Positions 31,134 through 45,000 of a DNA stretch of 64,000 nt are shown here, piece after piece. Source of the DNA: Centropus unirufus (Eukaryota > Chordata > Aves > Cuculiformes > Centropidae); the NCBI GenBank assembly GCA_013397695.1, contig VYZI01000146.1:1198209-1262208 (forward strand), in the 5' to 3' direction. The position numbers were made by a program, and so were the translations under genes. The first letter of the stretch is position 1; each line of letters starts with the position of its first letter. The notes beneath the pieces were generated by a model. The model saw nothing but the letters and a program-made list of their open reading frames with translations, searched no databases and had not been told where the DNA came from.

Positions 31134-32468
31134 TATAGAGTCATGGAATCACTTGGATGGAAAAGACCTTTGAGATCATCTAGTCCAATCATATCTGTCC
31201 ACTGCTAAGCCATATTCCTGAGCACTTCACCTACCTGTCTTTTAAATACCTCCAGGGATGGGGACTCAACCACCTTCCAGAGCAGCATGATCCAGTGCCT
31301 GGTAACCTTTCTGGTGAAGAAATTTTTCCTGAGTCTAATCCTAGCTTCCTCTAGCACAACTTGAGGCAATCTCCTTTCATCCTATCACCTATTACTTGGG
31401 AAAAGAGACCAGCACCCACCTCTCCACAACCTCCTTTCAGGTAGTTGTAGGAAGTGACAAGGTTTCCCCTCAGCCTTCTCCAGGCTGAACAACCCCAGCT
31501 CTCTCAGCCACTCCTCATCAGACTTGTTCTCCAGCGCCTTCACCAGCTTCGTTGCCCTTCTCAGTATGTGCTCCAGAACCTCAGTGTCCTTCTTGTAGCA
31601 GGGGGCCCAGAAATGAACACAGGATTTGAGGTGCAGCCTCACCAATGCTGAGTACAGGGACAGAATCATTTCCCTGCTCCTGCTGACCACACTGTTTCTC
31701 TTAGGCTAAGATACCATTGGCTTTCTTGGCCACCTGGGCACACTGCTGGCTCCCATTCAGTTGGCTGTCAACCAACTCTCCCAGGTCCTTCTCCCTCCAG
31801 GCGGCTGTCCAGCCACACTTCCCCAAGCCTGTAGCACTGCATGGGGCTGTTGTGTCCCAAGTACAGGACTCGGCACTTGGCTTTGATAAATCTCATCCTA
31901 TTGGTCTCAGCCCACCAACGCAGCCTGTTCAGATCCCTTTGTAGTGTCTCCCTACCCTCAAGTAGATCAACATTCCCTCCCAGTCTTGTGCCATCTGCAA
32001 ACTTACTAAGGGTACACTCAATCCCTTCATCCAGATGATAGATAAAAATATTGAACAGGGCTGGACTCAACACTAATCCCTGGAGAACACCACTTGTAAC
32101 CAGCCTCCAAATGGATTTAACTCCATTTACTACAACCCTTTGGGCCCAGCCATCCAGCCATTTTTTAAATCAGCAGAGAGTATGCCCATCCAGGGCAATG
32201 GCAGCCAGTTTTTCAAGTAAAATACTATGAGAAACGGTGTCCCAGGCTTTTTCAGGTACACTACATCCACAGCCTTTCCTTCAGCCTTTAAGCAGGTCAC
32301 CTTGTCACAGAAGGAGATTGGGTTTGTTTGTCGGGGCCCGTCTTTCATAAATCCACGTTGACTGAGCCTGATCACCTGGTTATCTTGTGTGTGCTGTGCT
32401 ATACCACACAAGACAACCTGCTCCATGATGTTCTGCAGCACCAAGGTCACACTGATATTATTAATCAT
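31134..32468 (-). mobile_element. CR1 LINE, 5'-truncated, minus strand (copy 3)
   Basis: The longest CR1 in the window, about 1.33 kb. The 3' end begins near 31134 (agagtcatggaatcac on the plus strand). Three minus-strand frames give ORF2 in pieces. Segment 32130-32468 covers the N-side of the RT domain (QRGFMKDGPRQTNPISF, EGKAVDVVYL). Segment 31768-32073 covers the active-site region ([20 protein letters not shown], then DGTRLGG). Segment 31385-31690 covers the C-side ([20 protein letters not shown]). The canonical motif A after VVYL (DFSKAFD in CR1) is disrupted by a small deletion. The catalytic FADD box at 31990-32001 reads FADG. It is 5'-truncated and non-functional. Confidence 0.95.
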
Positions 32469-35400
32469 TTTTGCTTCCTAAGAGGTAAGCACCTGTAGAC
32501 AGCAGCACTTGGGAAGGCACAGGCAATAAGATTATGCATTACTTGTCCACATACACACAGCATACCTGAAATAAGTGAAGATACCAACATGAACACAGGC
32601 TTCAAAGGTAGCTCTCTGTGCAGAAAAAGGGATGGCTGCTGATTTAAGCCACTATGCAGTTCTGAGTACAACGGTAGAAACGACCCCAAATAAGATTGAT
32701 TGCCAGCTGAGGTGATCTAGCTGTAAATGCCACACACCTGCTTGCTCTCAGGGATCCCTCTGGAGGAAAACTGCAAGTCAGCCTGCAGCTTGGGCTCAGT
32801 GGCCACATGTGATCATGAATGAAACAACAGTGGTTCGGGAAGCCCTTCAGGCTCAATTTAAATTTTAACACAGCCATTAAGTTAGAAACATAATTTGTTT
32901 CAATCAAGGTCATTTTCAGAGCGCAAGTGCACAGCCAGGGGTGAGTAATGCTGGTGTGAAACACACAGTGCAGGCGATAGAAAATCCCCCTAAACATTTC
33001 ACTAACACTAGCTGATGCCTCCTGCACTGCATTTGTAAGAATTTTTCGTCCTTGTCTTCACAATTAGTTTTTATGGGTTCCAAAGAAAGAAGGCAGCCCA
33101 GGTTAATGCTCTGAATCATGAAGCCCAGGTTCAGGATTTACATAAATAGGTATCAGCAATACACAGTTGCATCTTTTTTTACCTCTCTTGAATCTAACAA
33201 GCAGTCTTAGGTTCAAAAGCCATCTCCCCCATTCTTCATACAGTCATAATGACATTTATATTCTAGAACCAATTTTCTTTCCTTTTTGCACAGCCATTAA
33301 TACATTTTTTCTTTTTTGTTTCATAGCTGCCAAATCTTGCACAGCTCCATGTGTGAACTTATGCAAATTTCAGAATGTGCTAATTCACATATTTGCAAAT
33401 TGGCAAGTGTTTGGCAAACATGTAAATAGCTCATTTAGTCATTTTCCTTTTCCCTTAAACTTCAGTTGTGGATCAGTACACCATTCCCCAAGTTAGGGTG
33501 ATGAACAGAAGTTAATGCAACTGCCCCAATCCTGGCAGGTCTAGTAAGTGCTTGTGTACCCATGTCCCTGGCCAAGTACGGGAAGGATGTTAGAGAACAG
33601 CTTAGGCTGCTAATGCATGGAGGAGCTCTCCAGACGAGGAGTATTCGGCACAGCTGCCAAAGTGTCTGCAGCAAATGGGTGTGGATGTGGTTGTGTTTAG
33701 CATGGGTGGGCTAGGGGTGAGAGCTGAGAAGTCTGACGGTGCGAAGCAGCACTGGCTGTCAGTCAGAGCAGCCAAAGAGCTGGTTTCCCAGTAGAGGATA
33801 GCACTTTGGAGCATAGTCCATTGTTCCTGAATGAGGAAGAGATGCTTTGACAGAAGAAGGTTGTGGGATCAGGAGTTGTGGTGAATAAAGCAATCTCTTG
33901 ATTCTTCTGGTAGAGCCTAATATTTTGCTGTAAAACAAGCAGGATGTGGAACTAGAATGGAGATAGCTCAGCTCCCAGGCTTCCGCTGGCTGGCGTTGCT
34001 CTTCCCACTCCTGCCTGTGCAGACCAATGGATACTCATCAGAAAAGGTCCTGGTAAAAGCTCCTACTCTAGCTGCAAACTGCTGCTTGAAGTGAGAGTAT
34101 GACACAGCTGCTGAACAAGGCCAAGCCATACCAGATCCAGGGTAGTAGGCAGCCCTCTTGTTTTTAATTTCTCACCAAGAGAAGCTTGCTGCTTTTTCAT
34201 GAAAGGCAATGTCTCACAGAGAAAATTAATATTACTCTCCAGCTTTCTCATGATTGCAGCCCAGCAATTTGGGGTACGAGGCACGTCCTGCTGAGCTACT
34301 TTATATCAGCACTTACAAGGTTAAGGGCAACCTCTGATCTTCTCCCTTTATTTACCTGAGTCAGAATATATCAGAAGCCCTATCACACTGTCTGCTAAAT
34401 GACACTTTCTGACCTGAGGAGTTTGTAACATCTGCTTATTCTAGCCAGTACTAGTTGTGTTGCTTCTCTTTAAAAACAAAGTATCTGTAGTAAGCTGCAT
34501 CACTTTTGAAAATGACAGATACCTTGTAAAGCACTTGTAGTTTTGGGTGACAAAATTAGCAGAGTAGCCTCAAAAGGTTAAACAAACCAGGGCTGAGAAA
34601 CTTAAGTATACGAAAAGGAAATAAATAAAAAATGAAGTGCCAGGGGAAACATACAATTCATCTTCAAGTTATCTAGGGTATCTTGCCTTAGAATTAGTTT
34701 AATTAGCTTCAGTACCTTGTTTCATATGGAAATATTGTAGGAACAGTATTCTTTGTGTGGCACTCAGGTAGTTAAATCCACACAATTTGCTTTTTGAAGC
34801 TTGGATTCTGCTGACTTTATTTCAAGCAATCAAAAGTATCTCATTTGCATTCACATTCACATTAGTGGTCCATATGTTAGCCCTGTTTAAAAGCTATATG
34901 CTGCATTCATTATGAAATACTTGGCTTCCTATCTTTATCCTTTTACTTTGAAATTATTGTGATAATATTGCAACTCTTCTATTTAGGCTATTCTCAAATA
35001 CAAAGGGGGTTGTGTGATTTCATTCTTTTTTAAAGTCTTCCAAAGGTAGGGCTTTTAAATTTTTGTTTACAGTATTATGGGAACTTGAAAATCGGTGAAA
35101 TAACTCACTTCCATGTTTTAAAATGACAGTATATTATTCCTCATACCTAAAGCTTCATTTAAATATCAGGATTTCAATCTGCCTCTGCATAGGATTTCAG
35201 AACACACACAGCGTCATGAAGCATAAGCCTTTCAGAGTTCATCATGTCACTCACTGAACTGAGTCGGCCTCCTAAATGACAGAATTTAGTTACATTACGT
35301 TATTTTTTTCAAGTTTCTTTTTCATTGTGGAGCAGAGAGTGAAGCGTCTTCTTACAGAGTTCATTGTCCAAATGAAGCAAGAAATAAATTGACAGAATTA

Positions 35401-38400
35401 AAAAACACAAGTCACCATCACATAAAAAAAATGTCCTGTCTGTGGTCACTTTTTAGGTCTGTGCCAAGAGTCAAGAATTGAATTAAGATCTTCCAGGATG
35501 TCCTCCTTGGCATGGAATAGAAAACACCTACAATATACTGTTATCTACTTCATGAGTTCATCACTTTGTCAGTACTTTCTATCATGTACACATTAAAGCC
35601 ATCACCAATGTATTACGTCCAGGATTTAATGTATATCACAGTTATTCCCCAGCATAAATATTGTACATGTAATGCTCATAATTCAGGAAAATAATCATAT
35701 TTCTTCTCACAGAAAACACTAATAAGAGATAAAGCACTGAACACTGATTCTCATACCGCTAAAAACTTGAAGGAGAAACAAGGTACTGAAGCTAATTTCT
35801 TGCCTCTATATTCACTGTGGCTTCTGACATTTCAAAAATGCTTTCTCACTTCTATCTCTGGAAGCTCTCTGGAAACCCTAGAAGGTGAAGAATAATCAAG
35901 CGTCTGCAACAAAATTAATACCACAAAAGTCTATCTGCTGAGTACGAGACAAATACTCTGAGCTGAACACCTAAAAAAATAAAAAAAAAAAAAAGAAGAA
36001 AATCTCAGCAAGAGTTTCTTGGATGGACAGAAGAGTAGTGGAAGGTTTATTAGTCTTCTTTTTTTTTTTCTGAGTGTGGAGTTTTAAATTATTAGGTATC
36101 TTATTTGAAGACACCATGACCTGACGCCATTAACAAATTTACATGGCACCCCTGAGAATGAACTGTTATTAAAGGTCAAATTGTTCATTTACAATTAATT
36201 CCCAAGTGAGAGAGCAATATTTGTCATAGCAAGGGTTGTGTACAGGAGGCACATGAACAGAAGCCATTGGGTTATTATGACAGTCAGTGTGAAATAAAAA
36301 ATGCAAAGAATAAGCCCCAGATCCCATCTGATTATGAAGAAATTTAAGAAGAGACCCCAAGTATCCTATTCTTACCACATGCAGAACAGAACAAAATAGA
36401 ATAGAAAAGAAAATTCAGCCATGAAATGTGGGATATCCAAACAATAAACCTGTGATACATTAAGAAATACCAAATCACTACAGAGCATTTCTGATCATAG
36501 TGGGCATGTCTCTGGCACATAACAATTTGAACTAAATAAGAAATACTGCTATTTATTGGTTGACTACTTCTTTGCATTTTTTTGAAGAAAACAAGCTTTT
36601 TACAACAGCTGCTTAGTATAATAACACACGGTGAAGTGCAGCTTGCATTCTAAAGGACTTTGAGTGAGGTAATAACAAATAATGATCCACAGCTCACAAG
36701 TGAGTTTTTCAACAATTCTTTCAGTTGTGTAAGTCAAGCTTTATGTAGAGCAAAAAATCTAAGAAAAACTAAATGTATTGCTAGACACCATGTTGAACCC
36801 TCTCTCCCTGCAAAACCCAACAATTGAAAGACTATAGGCAGGAAGGCAAAACTTTAGAGTTAAAATCCAACAAGCTTCTTGAGTCAAAGACTACTAAACT
36901 TAAAATAATTACAAAAGAGCAATGGAAAAATGGGGGAAAAAAAGAGCCAGGAAATGCAAACATAACCATACTCTGATGTGTAAAAAACGTTACCCTATCT
37001 GCACTCCATTTCAATCTCTATAACCTCCTTGGGTTACAGCTGTGGTACCCACACCGCACATGATCACTCTTGAGAGTTAGTCCCTTCGGAGGAACAAGAG
37101 CTATTTCAATAACATGAATGGAAAGGCACAGATACACCATGTTAAAGATGCTTCCCACTATGGTGACTCACTAGCAAAAGTACAGCTTTAATATCTCAAA
37201 ATAATTTATGCATAAAAGAGTGGGTTCACATTCTCAGCTGTGACAAATGCAATGACTGTAGCTGCTATGTGCCCCCTGAAGACAGAACAACATTGATTCA
37301 AGTCCAGCTGCAGTTATGGGTCGATTGATCCAGTTTTCTGGGCAGGTGTAAATGAAAACCAGTAACAATATTGATAGGGCTGAATATTTGCTATACGTCA
37401 TGTTTTTCTCTTGACATGTCCTTGTACCTCCCATATGAAATAAAAAAGGAAACCTTAATGTCCTGGGGTGAGAGGGACACAGAAAGCCAAAAGCTTCTTT
37501 CTTTCTGACACACTCATTGGCTCTATACAGTTGTCTTCGCCAGAGGCAATGTCAATGTACAGGGAAGAAAAATGAATATTTAGTTAAGGAGAATGACTCA
37601 CATATACTAAGATTTTTTTTCAGACACAGATGTAATGGGAATAAAAAAAAGATTAGCATATGCAAATCTGCAGGTAAATTAATCTTCACTAACAATGAAG
37701 CCATGTTTAGATCCAAACTTCCAGTATTACCTCTGTGTGGCAACTGGAAAATCCCAGCTATGAACATCAAACCAGTTCAGGTCATAGAAAAGCTGGCAAT
37801 AATTTTCAATAAAACCCATATTTAGTCTTCCATGAACTGTGAAAAAAATTAATGCAATAATTTAATTTTCCTCGTGCCTGCAAGTACATAATGCTTTATT
37901 CCTTTGAAGTGCAAATACTGATGATTCTTTTTTTCCCCTCTGTGGTATCTCCAGTTGAGAAGAAACCAAAAAGAACAGGTTACTAGTTAAATTGCCGTTA
38001 GCATGAAGGTAAGGTGAATGCTTCAGTTTTGGTCTATCTCAAAGAAATTCCTGGATGTTTACATTTTTCTTACCATTTTAAGCCACTAATTTGGCATCAC
38101 AGTTTCTACGATTGTGTTTTCACATCTGACTGTGTTTTGGGAAAGCACTTTGGATAGAATGTTTTTCTGTGGTTTACTGAGTAAGCTTATGACCTCAACA
38201 AATCTAATATTTTGTTGTGTGACTTTCATATTAGATATGCTATCCTCTGCTGCCTTCAGGTACATTTTATCAGAACAACACAAGTATCTGCTCTGCCTTG
38301 GCAATAATATAAAGGGTACCCATGAAGTGGGACCTTCTCCATTCACAGTCCTTAAGCTACGATTTTGTTCCTTTCTCCCATACCTCCCTCAGTGAATGTC

Positions 38401-41345
38401 AGTAGATAACAGCACATCTCCCATTATATCCTCTTATCTTATGAATCAGGCTACATGGTTCTCTGCAGCTCATTGAACACATCAGATGAATCACTTTGTT
38501 GTTGCGGGTTGGCAGGTAATAAATATGTGGGTTAGAAGTGTTAATGATTTAAAAGGTCCAGCTCTTCTCAGGTTGCTAGCAACCTCTTCCCAACAGAGGA
38601 GAGCTAAAACTGACTATGAAAAGTGGGATTCTGTAGCAGATCCTGCCATTTCCTATTAGAAATTTCCTGTAGCTTCACACTGCACTGCAGGCTTAAACAT
38701 TGTCCTCCCTTCTTTTCTAACCTGTGTGGGGAACATGCAGTGGGCAACCGCAGTGATTTACAAGATGGTATCCATGAAGACATAGACAAATCTGACTATA
38801 GGTGTTAAATGTTCACTGGGCAGTGTGGGAAAGCTAGTTCCATGTTTTTATGGTTTCTTTCTCCACACAGTAGTGAGAACTTTAAAGGGAGAAAAAAAAA
38901 AAAAAAAGATAAAAAAGAGATGGCATATATACGTATGTATCACCACATGATGTGAGAATTTTCCCACAGTTTCTCAGTTTGATTCAATCCTAAACCACAC
39001 TCCAGCAGAGTAGTCAGCAGCAGCAGAGCATAGAGGGCTCCTATGGAAACCAAACTGAGAGTTCCATAAACTCTAGCAACTAATCAACCAGCACAACTCT
39101 TTTATATAAGGACAGGACACACCAAGAATAGGACTCTAATCATGCTTTTCTGGGAATGGCAAAGTTCAATTGTTCGTATGCCCATTTTTCACTTGAAATG
39201 TTCACCACGTACATACTTTATTTTAAGCAGGCCTCATTTTCCCTAATTACTTGGGATTATTCCTGTGTTTTTATTGAGAAGTTTGGAATCAGTTTAAGCC
39301 ACCAAGTGGCAAAGGTGTACTGGAGAGACAGTGGCAGACAGTGACTGTCACAGGAATTAGGAGGAGAGCACCCTTATCTACTGGTCAAATCAACTTATCT
39401 ATCTAGGTCAAATGAAGCCAGGCAAATTAGAACAGCCTTCAATGTGCACCAGTTTTAGGACTTAGTAAGCTCAAATTCCACTTAAAATCAACTTCATCTA
39501 CCCACCCTTCTTGAGCTTGAAATCCTTTAGACTAATTTCAGAGCCTGGTGACACCAACAGAAGACTAATGTCAAAATCTAGAGTAGATTCTCCACAGTAC
39601 TGTTTTTATGCATTGAACAAGTGGATTGTCTCTCTGATTTTCTGCCTGGCTTGCAGCTGTGGAAACCTGTGTTAACTTGAAAACGCCCATTAGGAACTAT
39701 AAACTAGCTGCAAGGTACCCTATGTCCTTCCCAATTCCCTTTCATCTACAGTGCCTTCTGCACAGAAGGGCCTAGGTGAGCTCTGATGGACTCCCAAGGC
39801 CACTTGCCAGGAAGCTGGGACTAGATGCTTTGTATGGGATAGGAAAGGTGTAAAGTGGCATGGTGGATGTAAAGTCTGAACTCTTAACTTTTACAGATTC
39901 TTACTTGGTATTCTAACTGTGTACATAGATTCACATCTGTTACATATGTATCAATCAATTCCTCACATTAACTTGTTTAATATCTGTATATTATAATATA
40001 CAGTCCTCAGCTCACGTTCAAATAACTAAATATTGACTTAATATAAATTGTTCTCTTACCATATCAGAACATTGTGTAATTGAATCATCTCACTGTTAGA
40101 GTGTACAGATGGCTTAATTTTCTGTAATATGCACAAAAGCTCAATTGACTTAAAGGGGTCTGCTATTTAAAGTTAAAACCCCAATGGATATATTTGTAGC
40201 TCAAAAAGGATTTGCCTCCAAGCAGACCACCACTTCCTTAATGTCTGGGAAGAACAAAAGAATTTGCCACTAGTCACTTTAAAAAATAAAGGAGAGAAAA
40301 AATAGAGAACCTGAACCCATGACCATTAACAAAATAATGAGGCTAGCAGATAATGCCTCTCCTTCTCTGTAATCTTTCACTGTGGAACATTTCTGTCAGA
40401 CTGGAACCCAGCACTGAGAGGAAAAGGCAAAGCTTAGTCTTCTTTCAGTCACTACAGCATATTTCTACACGTTCATATCACAACCAAAGATAAGAAGGAA
40501 AGAAAAAAAAATATAACCAACTGAAGGGAATTACCAGCCAACATGTTACATGAAGGTTTACAGCTTTTTCATAAAGTGAAATTTAACATCTCCAGAACCT
40601 GTGCACTGAGTTAGTTTTCTATTTTTATTGTGTTGCAGCTTTAAAAAATTGCCAATTAAGTCAAATTAAGCTGTTGTGCATTCAGCTTCTATAATTACTA
40701 GCAATAGTTTATGGTAGGTTCAAGCAAACAGAGGGTGTTTGGGTTTTTGTTTCGTCTTTTTTTTTTTTTTCCAGAGTAGTAGTTTCTTTTTGTAGAAACA
40801 ATTATCATAGCAGTGCTTCCCAGCAAAGAAAAACATAGCCTGCAGCTATCCTATATTTCATTTTCAGTCCAGCAGTTTTAGAGAGGCTTTTTGCTTTTCT
40901 AGCGAATGTACAATAAGAGGAAAACAATCCAAGGTGACGAATAAAATGTAGGGCATCATAAAGCAGGAAGAGAGGCATAGAAGGCAGAATGGAGAGGAAG
41001 ACATGCTGGCTGGTCTGGACAGGTCCTTCCTCTCATACTCTGATTTACAGTGGTGTTAACTATTTGTTCTATCACACAGCACCAGTATGCCATTGCCTCT
41101 TACATACCTCCAGCCACAGTAACAACATTATTGCCCCACCTGAAATATTGCAATGCAACTCAGCGAATGGCAGCCTTGTCATATATTCAGAATATACCAG
41201 TCTTTTGCATTTTGTTTGCAAATCTAGTCTCTCTTCCTTTAAAAAAATGTAGCAAAACTCAAAATATAAAGGGAATTGTGGCAACGATGCTTAAAAGTAG
41301 GATGGAGCTTTTGAATGGCACTTTTTCTATAAAAGCAAAAGCTAA
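32469..41345. other. Non-coding stretch
   Basis: Nearly 9 kb without a supported exon. 33480-34050 is locally G+C-richer and includes gaataaagcaatctcttga (33883-33901), which resembles an LTR polyadenylation region, but I cannot define LTR ends. A-runs lie at 35981-35994 and 38892-38907 and a T-run at 40757-40770. 34790-34960 and 40600-40720 carry dense octamer, homeobox and TAATT-type words and may be conserved regulatory DNA, which cannot be tested here. Confidence 0.5.
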
Positions 41346-41632
41346 ATAGACTGGGGCATTTCACCTTGGTGTAGGATCACGGCTTGAGTATCTAAAGAAA
41401 TCCATAAAAAACATGAGTGCCACTGTGACACAAGGAATGATCTGCTGTGTCTTTTGGTGTAAGAAGCAGGACATATGAAATAGAACTAGCCATGGCCACT
41501 TCAAACTGAACTGAAGGAAATAGTTCTTCACTTAGGATGTGTTAAGGCTCAGATCTCTGTGTCAAGGGGTGTTGGAGATGCTAGAAGTCTTCATGAGTTC
41601 AAAAAGGAACTGGAAAGATTCAGAGAAGTAAA
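41346..41632 (+). mobile_element. Ancient CR1-like LINE fragment, plus strand
   Basis: Follows, in the right order, the 3' ORF2 region of old amniote CR1/L3-type elements: agactggggcatttcacctt, aaaaaacatgagtgccact, gaactgaaggaaatagttct followed by tcac, then gttcaaaaaggaactgga. The last part translates to HEFKKELERFREV, the usual LINE tail motif. It is heavily diverged with many small indels and has no open frame. It is unlike the younger CR1 copies in the window and is probably much older. Confidence 0.6.
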
Positions 41633-41964
41633 ACAAATGCCAACTATGTTTGTGCCAGTAATGTGTACTACCTGGCCTCTCCAGTCTTACATCTAATGTG
41701 CCTTTTACTCCAGCACTGGATACCCTTGTCTAGTTCATCCTGCCATGGTGAAAAAGTTCCTGTATTTGGGAGAAGATGGCAAGAGTCTCAATGTTGTTCA
41801 ACAGAACATACTATAAAACTGTATTTTACAGTACTGCTATTGTGTTGGTAACAGGTAAAACGTAATCCATGGTATATTCAAATCTTCATATAGTCTCCCA
41901 GTACCTTCCATGTCGGCCTTACACAGACCAGAGCCAGAGAAAACTAACATCCACAAATAAAAAG
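41633..41964. other. Non-coding spacer between two old repeats
   Basis: No recognisable feature. It may include unaligned remains of the flanking old elements. Confidence 0.5.
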
Positions 41965-42085
41965 ATTATCCTTCTTTACAGAATGAGAAAGAACAATACA
42001 CAGATGTTAAGTATCTAGCCCAAAGTTATCTATCAGCATAGCCAAGTCAGCAACCATCCCAGCTTCCTCCCAGTCCTATGCTTAA
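41965..42085 (-). mobile_element. MIR-like (core-SINE) remnant, minus orientation
   Basis: The plus strand shows ctttacagaatgagaaa, then atacacagatgttaagtatc and tagcccaaagttat, then aagtcagcaaccatcccagc. This parallels the reversed MIR core (ttttacagatgaggaaactg, gttaagtaacttgcccaagg, then an aagt..cagagc..g stretch). It is weak and diverged; a consensus alignment would decide. Confidence 0.4.
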
Positions 42086-45000
42086 GCCTATTGACTGATC
42101 TGTCCTCCAGCTGATAAGCTCTACATGGATCTCCGCACCATACTTCCAAGCAGTGCTTGCTAAGTAGCATATACATCACCACCAAAAAGGTGTAAAGAGG
42201 GAATGCAGCATCAGAGTCAGCAGTTGCCTTGACTCCAGCTCCAAACAGCCCATTCATCGTACACCTTACGGATTTTCCCCACTATAATAAAGAATGAATA
42301 ATTTGTTCATGCACTGACTGCAAAAGCCAGTGCCAGATCATTCAGTGCCAGTTTAGGGGTTATTTCAATGAATGTTGGTAGCCTGAGTCCTACACAAACA
42401 ATGGGGTGCTGTGAGGACCTGTAGAATACTCCTTTCTCTTTCTCCCTGGGAAGTCAGTTAAAAGAAATTACTTCCACCCTATGGACCTATTTCCTGGCTA
42501 GGAGGATGTCTTGTCTTTGACCTGCATGCAACATCCACTACAATCTGACCTTTCTGCATTAAAAGATTTACCAGAGGACTATATTATGAGGATTTTTTCC
42601 CTCCTTCTATGTTTTTTTTAAACTATCCCAAGGAATGTATAACTCCAGATTAATGGCAAGGAAGAAGAGAGAGGAACAACAAGAAGTCCATTTTTATTCT
42701 CCTTGAATTAGAAACATGAATTTTCTTTCCCTCCCACTGATTCACTGCTCAGCATTCAGCTAAGATGATCACCAAAAAAGGAAAAGCGAATGAACAGTGA
42801 TGTTTCTTAGGGTATGAAATACTTTACAATTAAATAAGGTGCTGTGGAGTATTGCACTGATCACCAGTGATAGGTAGCTCTCTGCTAAGCTGCAAATGAA
42901 TTCAGCACAGGACAGCATTCCAAATTGCTCTTACAAGCTTTCCTTTATTATTTTTATTTGGTTATGCTCTGACTCTCATCCAGAATTGTTCTTAATGCCC
43001 TCGTCTGAAGTTGTTGAAATGGGACCCCATGGCATAGTGTGACAGAGAAAGGATATTGCCTTTGGAAGCTGCTAATGGTCCATGAAAACAAAACAGCAGA
43101 AAATGGGAGAACAGTTCTTCCAAAATAATAAGAACAAAAATTTTTACATTTTTTAGCTCATCGTCTTCCTATTGTCAGAGGATTGAGAATGGGCAGAACA
43201 TAGTTAGGATCTAGTGAGGAGCTGCAGATTGGGATGGGTTGTAAGTCAAAGATAGAAGTAATAAAAAACAGCATACATACTACTTAGTATTTTTAATCTT
43301 CTACTTGCCACTCAAAATTTATGTTTGCTATATAACATTATCCATAAGGTATCATTCACCAGGATGGAAGAGATGGACCAATAAAATGTCATTAGAAAGG
43401 AGCAGCAAGGATTGCAAAAGTCAGGCCAAGCAACAAAAGCTTCAGCCCTGGTAACTGTCTTAGACAAAGATGTTTCAGTGACCCTCAAACACAAGTCCCT
43501 ACTGAAGCCAGAAAGAGCTCTTTCCCTCATTTTTTTTTTTTTAACTTAGGCGTAAAAAACACAGCTAGGGAGGCATAATTCTTCAGTGACTTTACACCAG
43601 ATTTGCCTGCACATTTCTCCAGCGGGAGTATTGCAAAGGCAAAGCAATACTAAAACTATACCAATGACAAAAACCACGCCAATAGGCATGCCATGAGCAT
43701 AACTGTGTCTTAACAAACCTGTTTGTCCTAATTCCCCTGAAGTGATACATTTCCTCCCTAATGTTGAACACACTCGAGCAGCTGAAAACAAAGAAAAGAG
43801 AGTCAAATTAACAATGGTGGGTCATTCCTCTAGCAACTCTCTCCCTAGTCACAGATCTTCCTCTATTCTGAAACTATTTCTTGGCCATAACTACCTCAAC
43901 ATAAGCTTTGACTCCTGCCTCTGTATCCCACAGACCACAACAGTAGTAAGGCACTAGCCAGGCCCTTTCATGCCACCTAACAGTCTACAGACCTACTTGC
44001 AGTAGGAGAACCAAGGAGATAACAACTTCTTTGTCCCAGCACAACAACATCAAAGTATAGTCTAAGGGTCCTAAGTTACTTTAACAGCAGTCTAGCTTAT
44101 GGTATATTTTGCCCCAAATTAAAACACTGCATTTCTTCAATATACCTATTACTTAAATGTCTTACCACCGTATAATTTGCCCTTTTTTCTTCCCTTCTCC
44201 AAACAACAATATGATAAAATAATAATAATAATAATTAGAAGGAAAAAACATCGCCCTAAGAGACAGTTATGTTTACTGTGTAGTGATTTCCCAATAGAAA
44301 TTAATTCAAAACAAATTTACATTCTACATTTAAAGAAGATATAAATAATTCATGTTCTCATATCATGAGCATTCTGCATGTCATACACTGGGGTACCTGC
44401 AATTTTTCAGCTTATCCATTTAAAATTTTCATTCAGAAACTCATTATCATGGTTTCTTGTGATTCTATTCCACTGTGGTAATTTAATAGTCTTCAATAGA
44501 ATTATGTTCAATTAAAATGTATTCAGTTTTACCATTCCAAATCTTTTTACCTTTTAATTTAATTGCTGTAGGCTTCAATTTTACTTATGTACCATTAACT
44601 CACCTTGTTCACAAATCCGGTTCTCAGAAATATGAAAAGACTAACCACATAAAGGCTGCAAATCAGGGCTTCATTCCTCTTAAGCCACTTCTCTATAAAT
44701 GTTACTCCATCTCTTTCAAGCCAATGATTCCCATAACCTCTGAAAGCAGAGTCAAGCCCTATTGCTTCATTTTTTAGCAACCATTCTTCTTGCATGTAAA
44801 TACAATAAACTCCCTTGCACACTACTGCACCCTGTTATCTTCTAATAGGCCATTCTCACATCAACATGAGGTCCCATGAGTTTATGTTTGCCCAACACCT
44901 GTCCAAGATTATTATGCATGGGAGTTCCCACAAGAGTGCCCAAATCACTGATATGCTCAAAGCTGAGCAGGTAAATAGATGCTGTGCTGGAGGGGGAAGG

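Noticed and set aside
33480..34050. Possible solo LTR (aataaagc followed by cttgattcttc)
   Set aside because: No TG...CA ends, no flanking duplication and no internal retroviral sequence could be identified.
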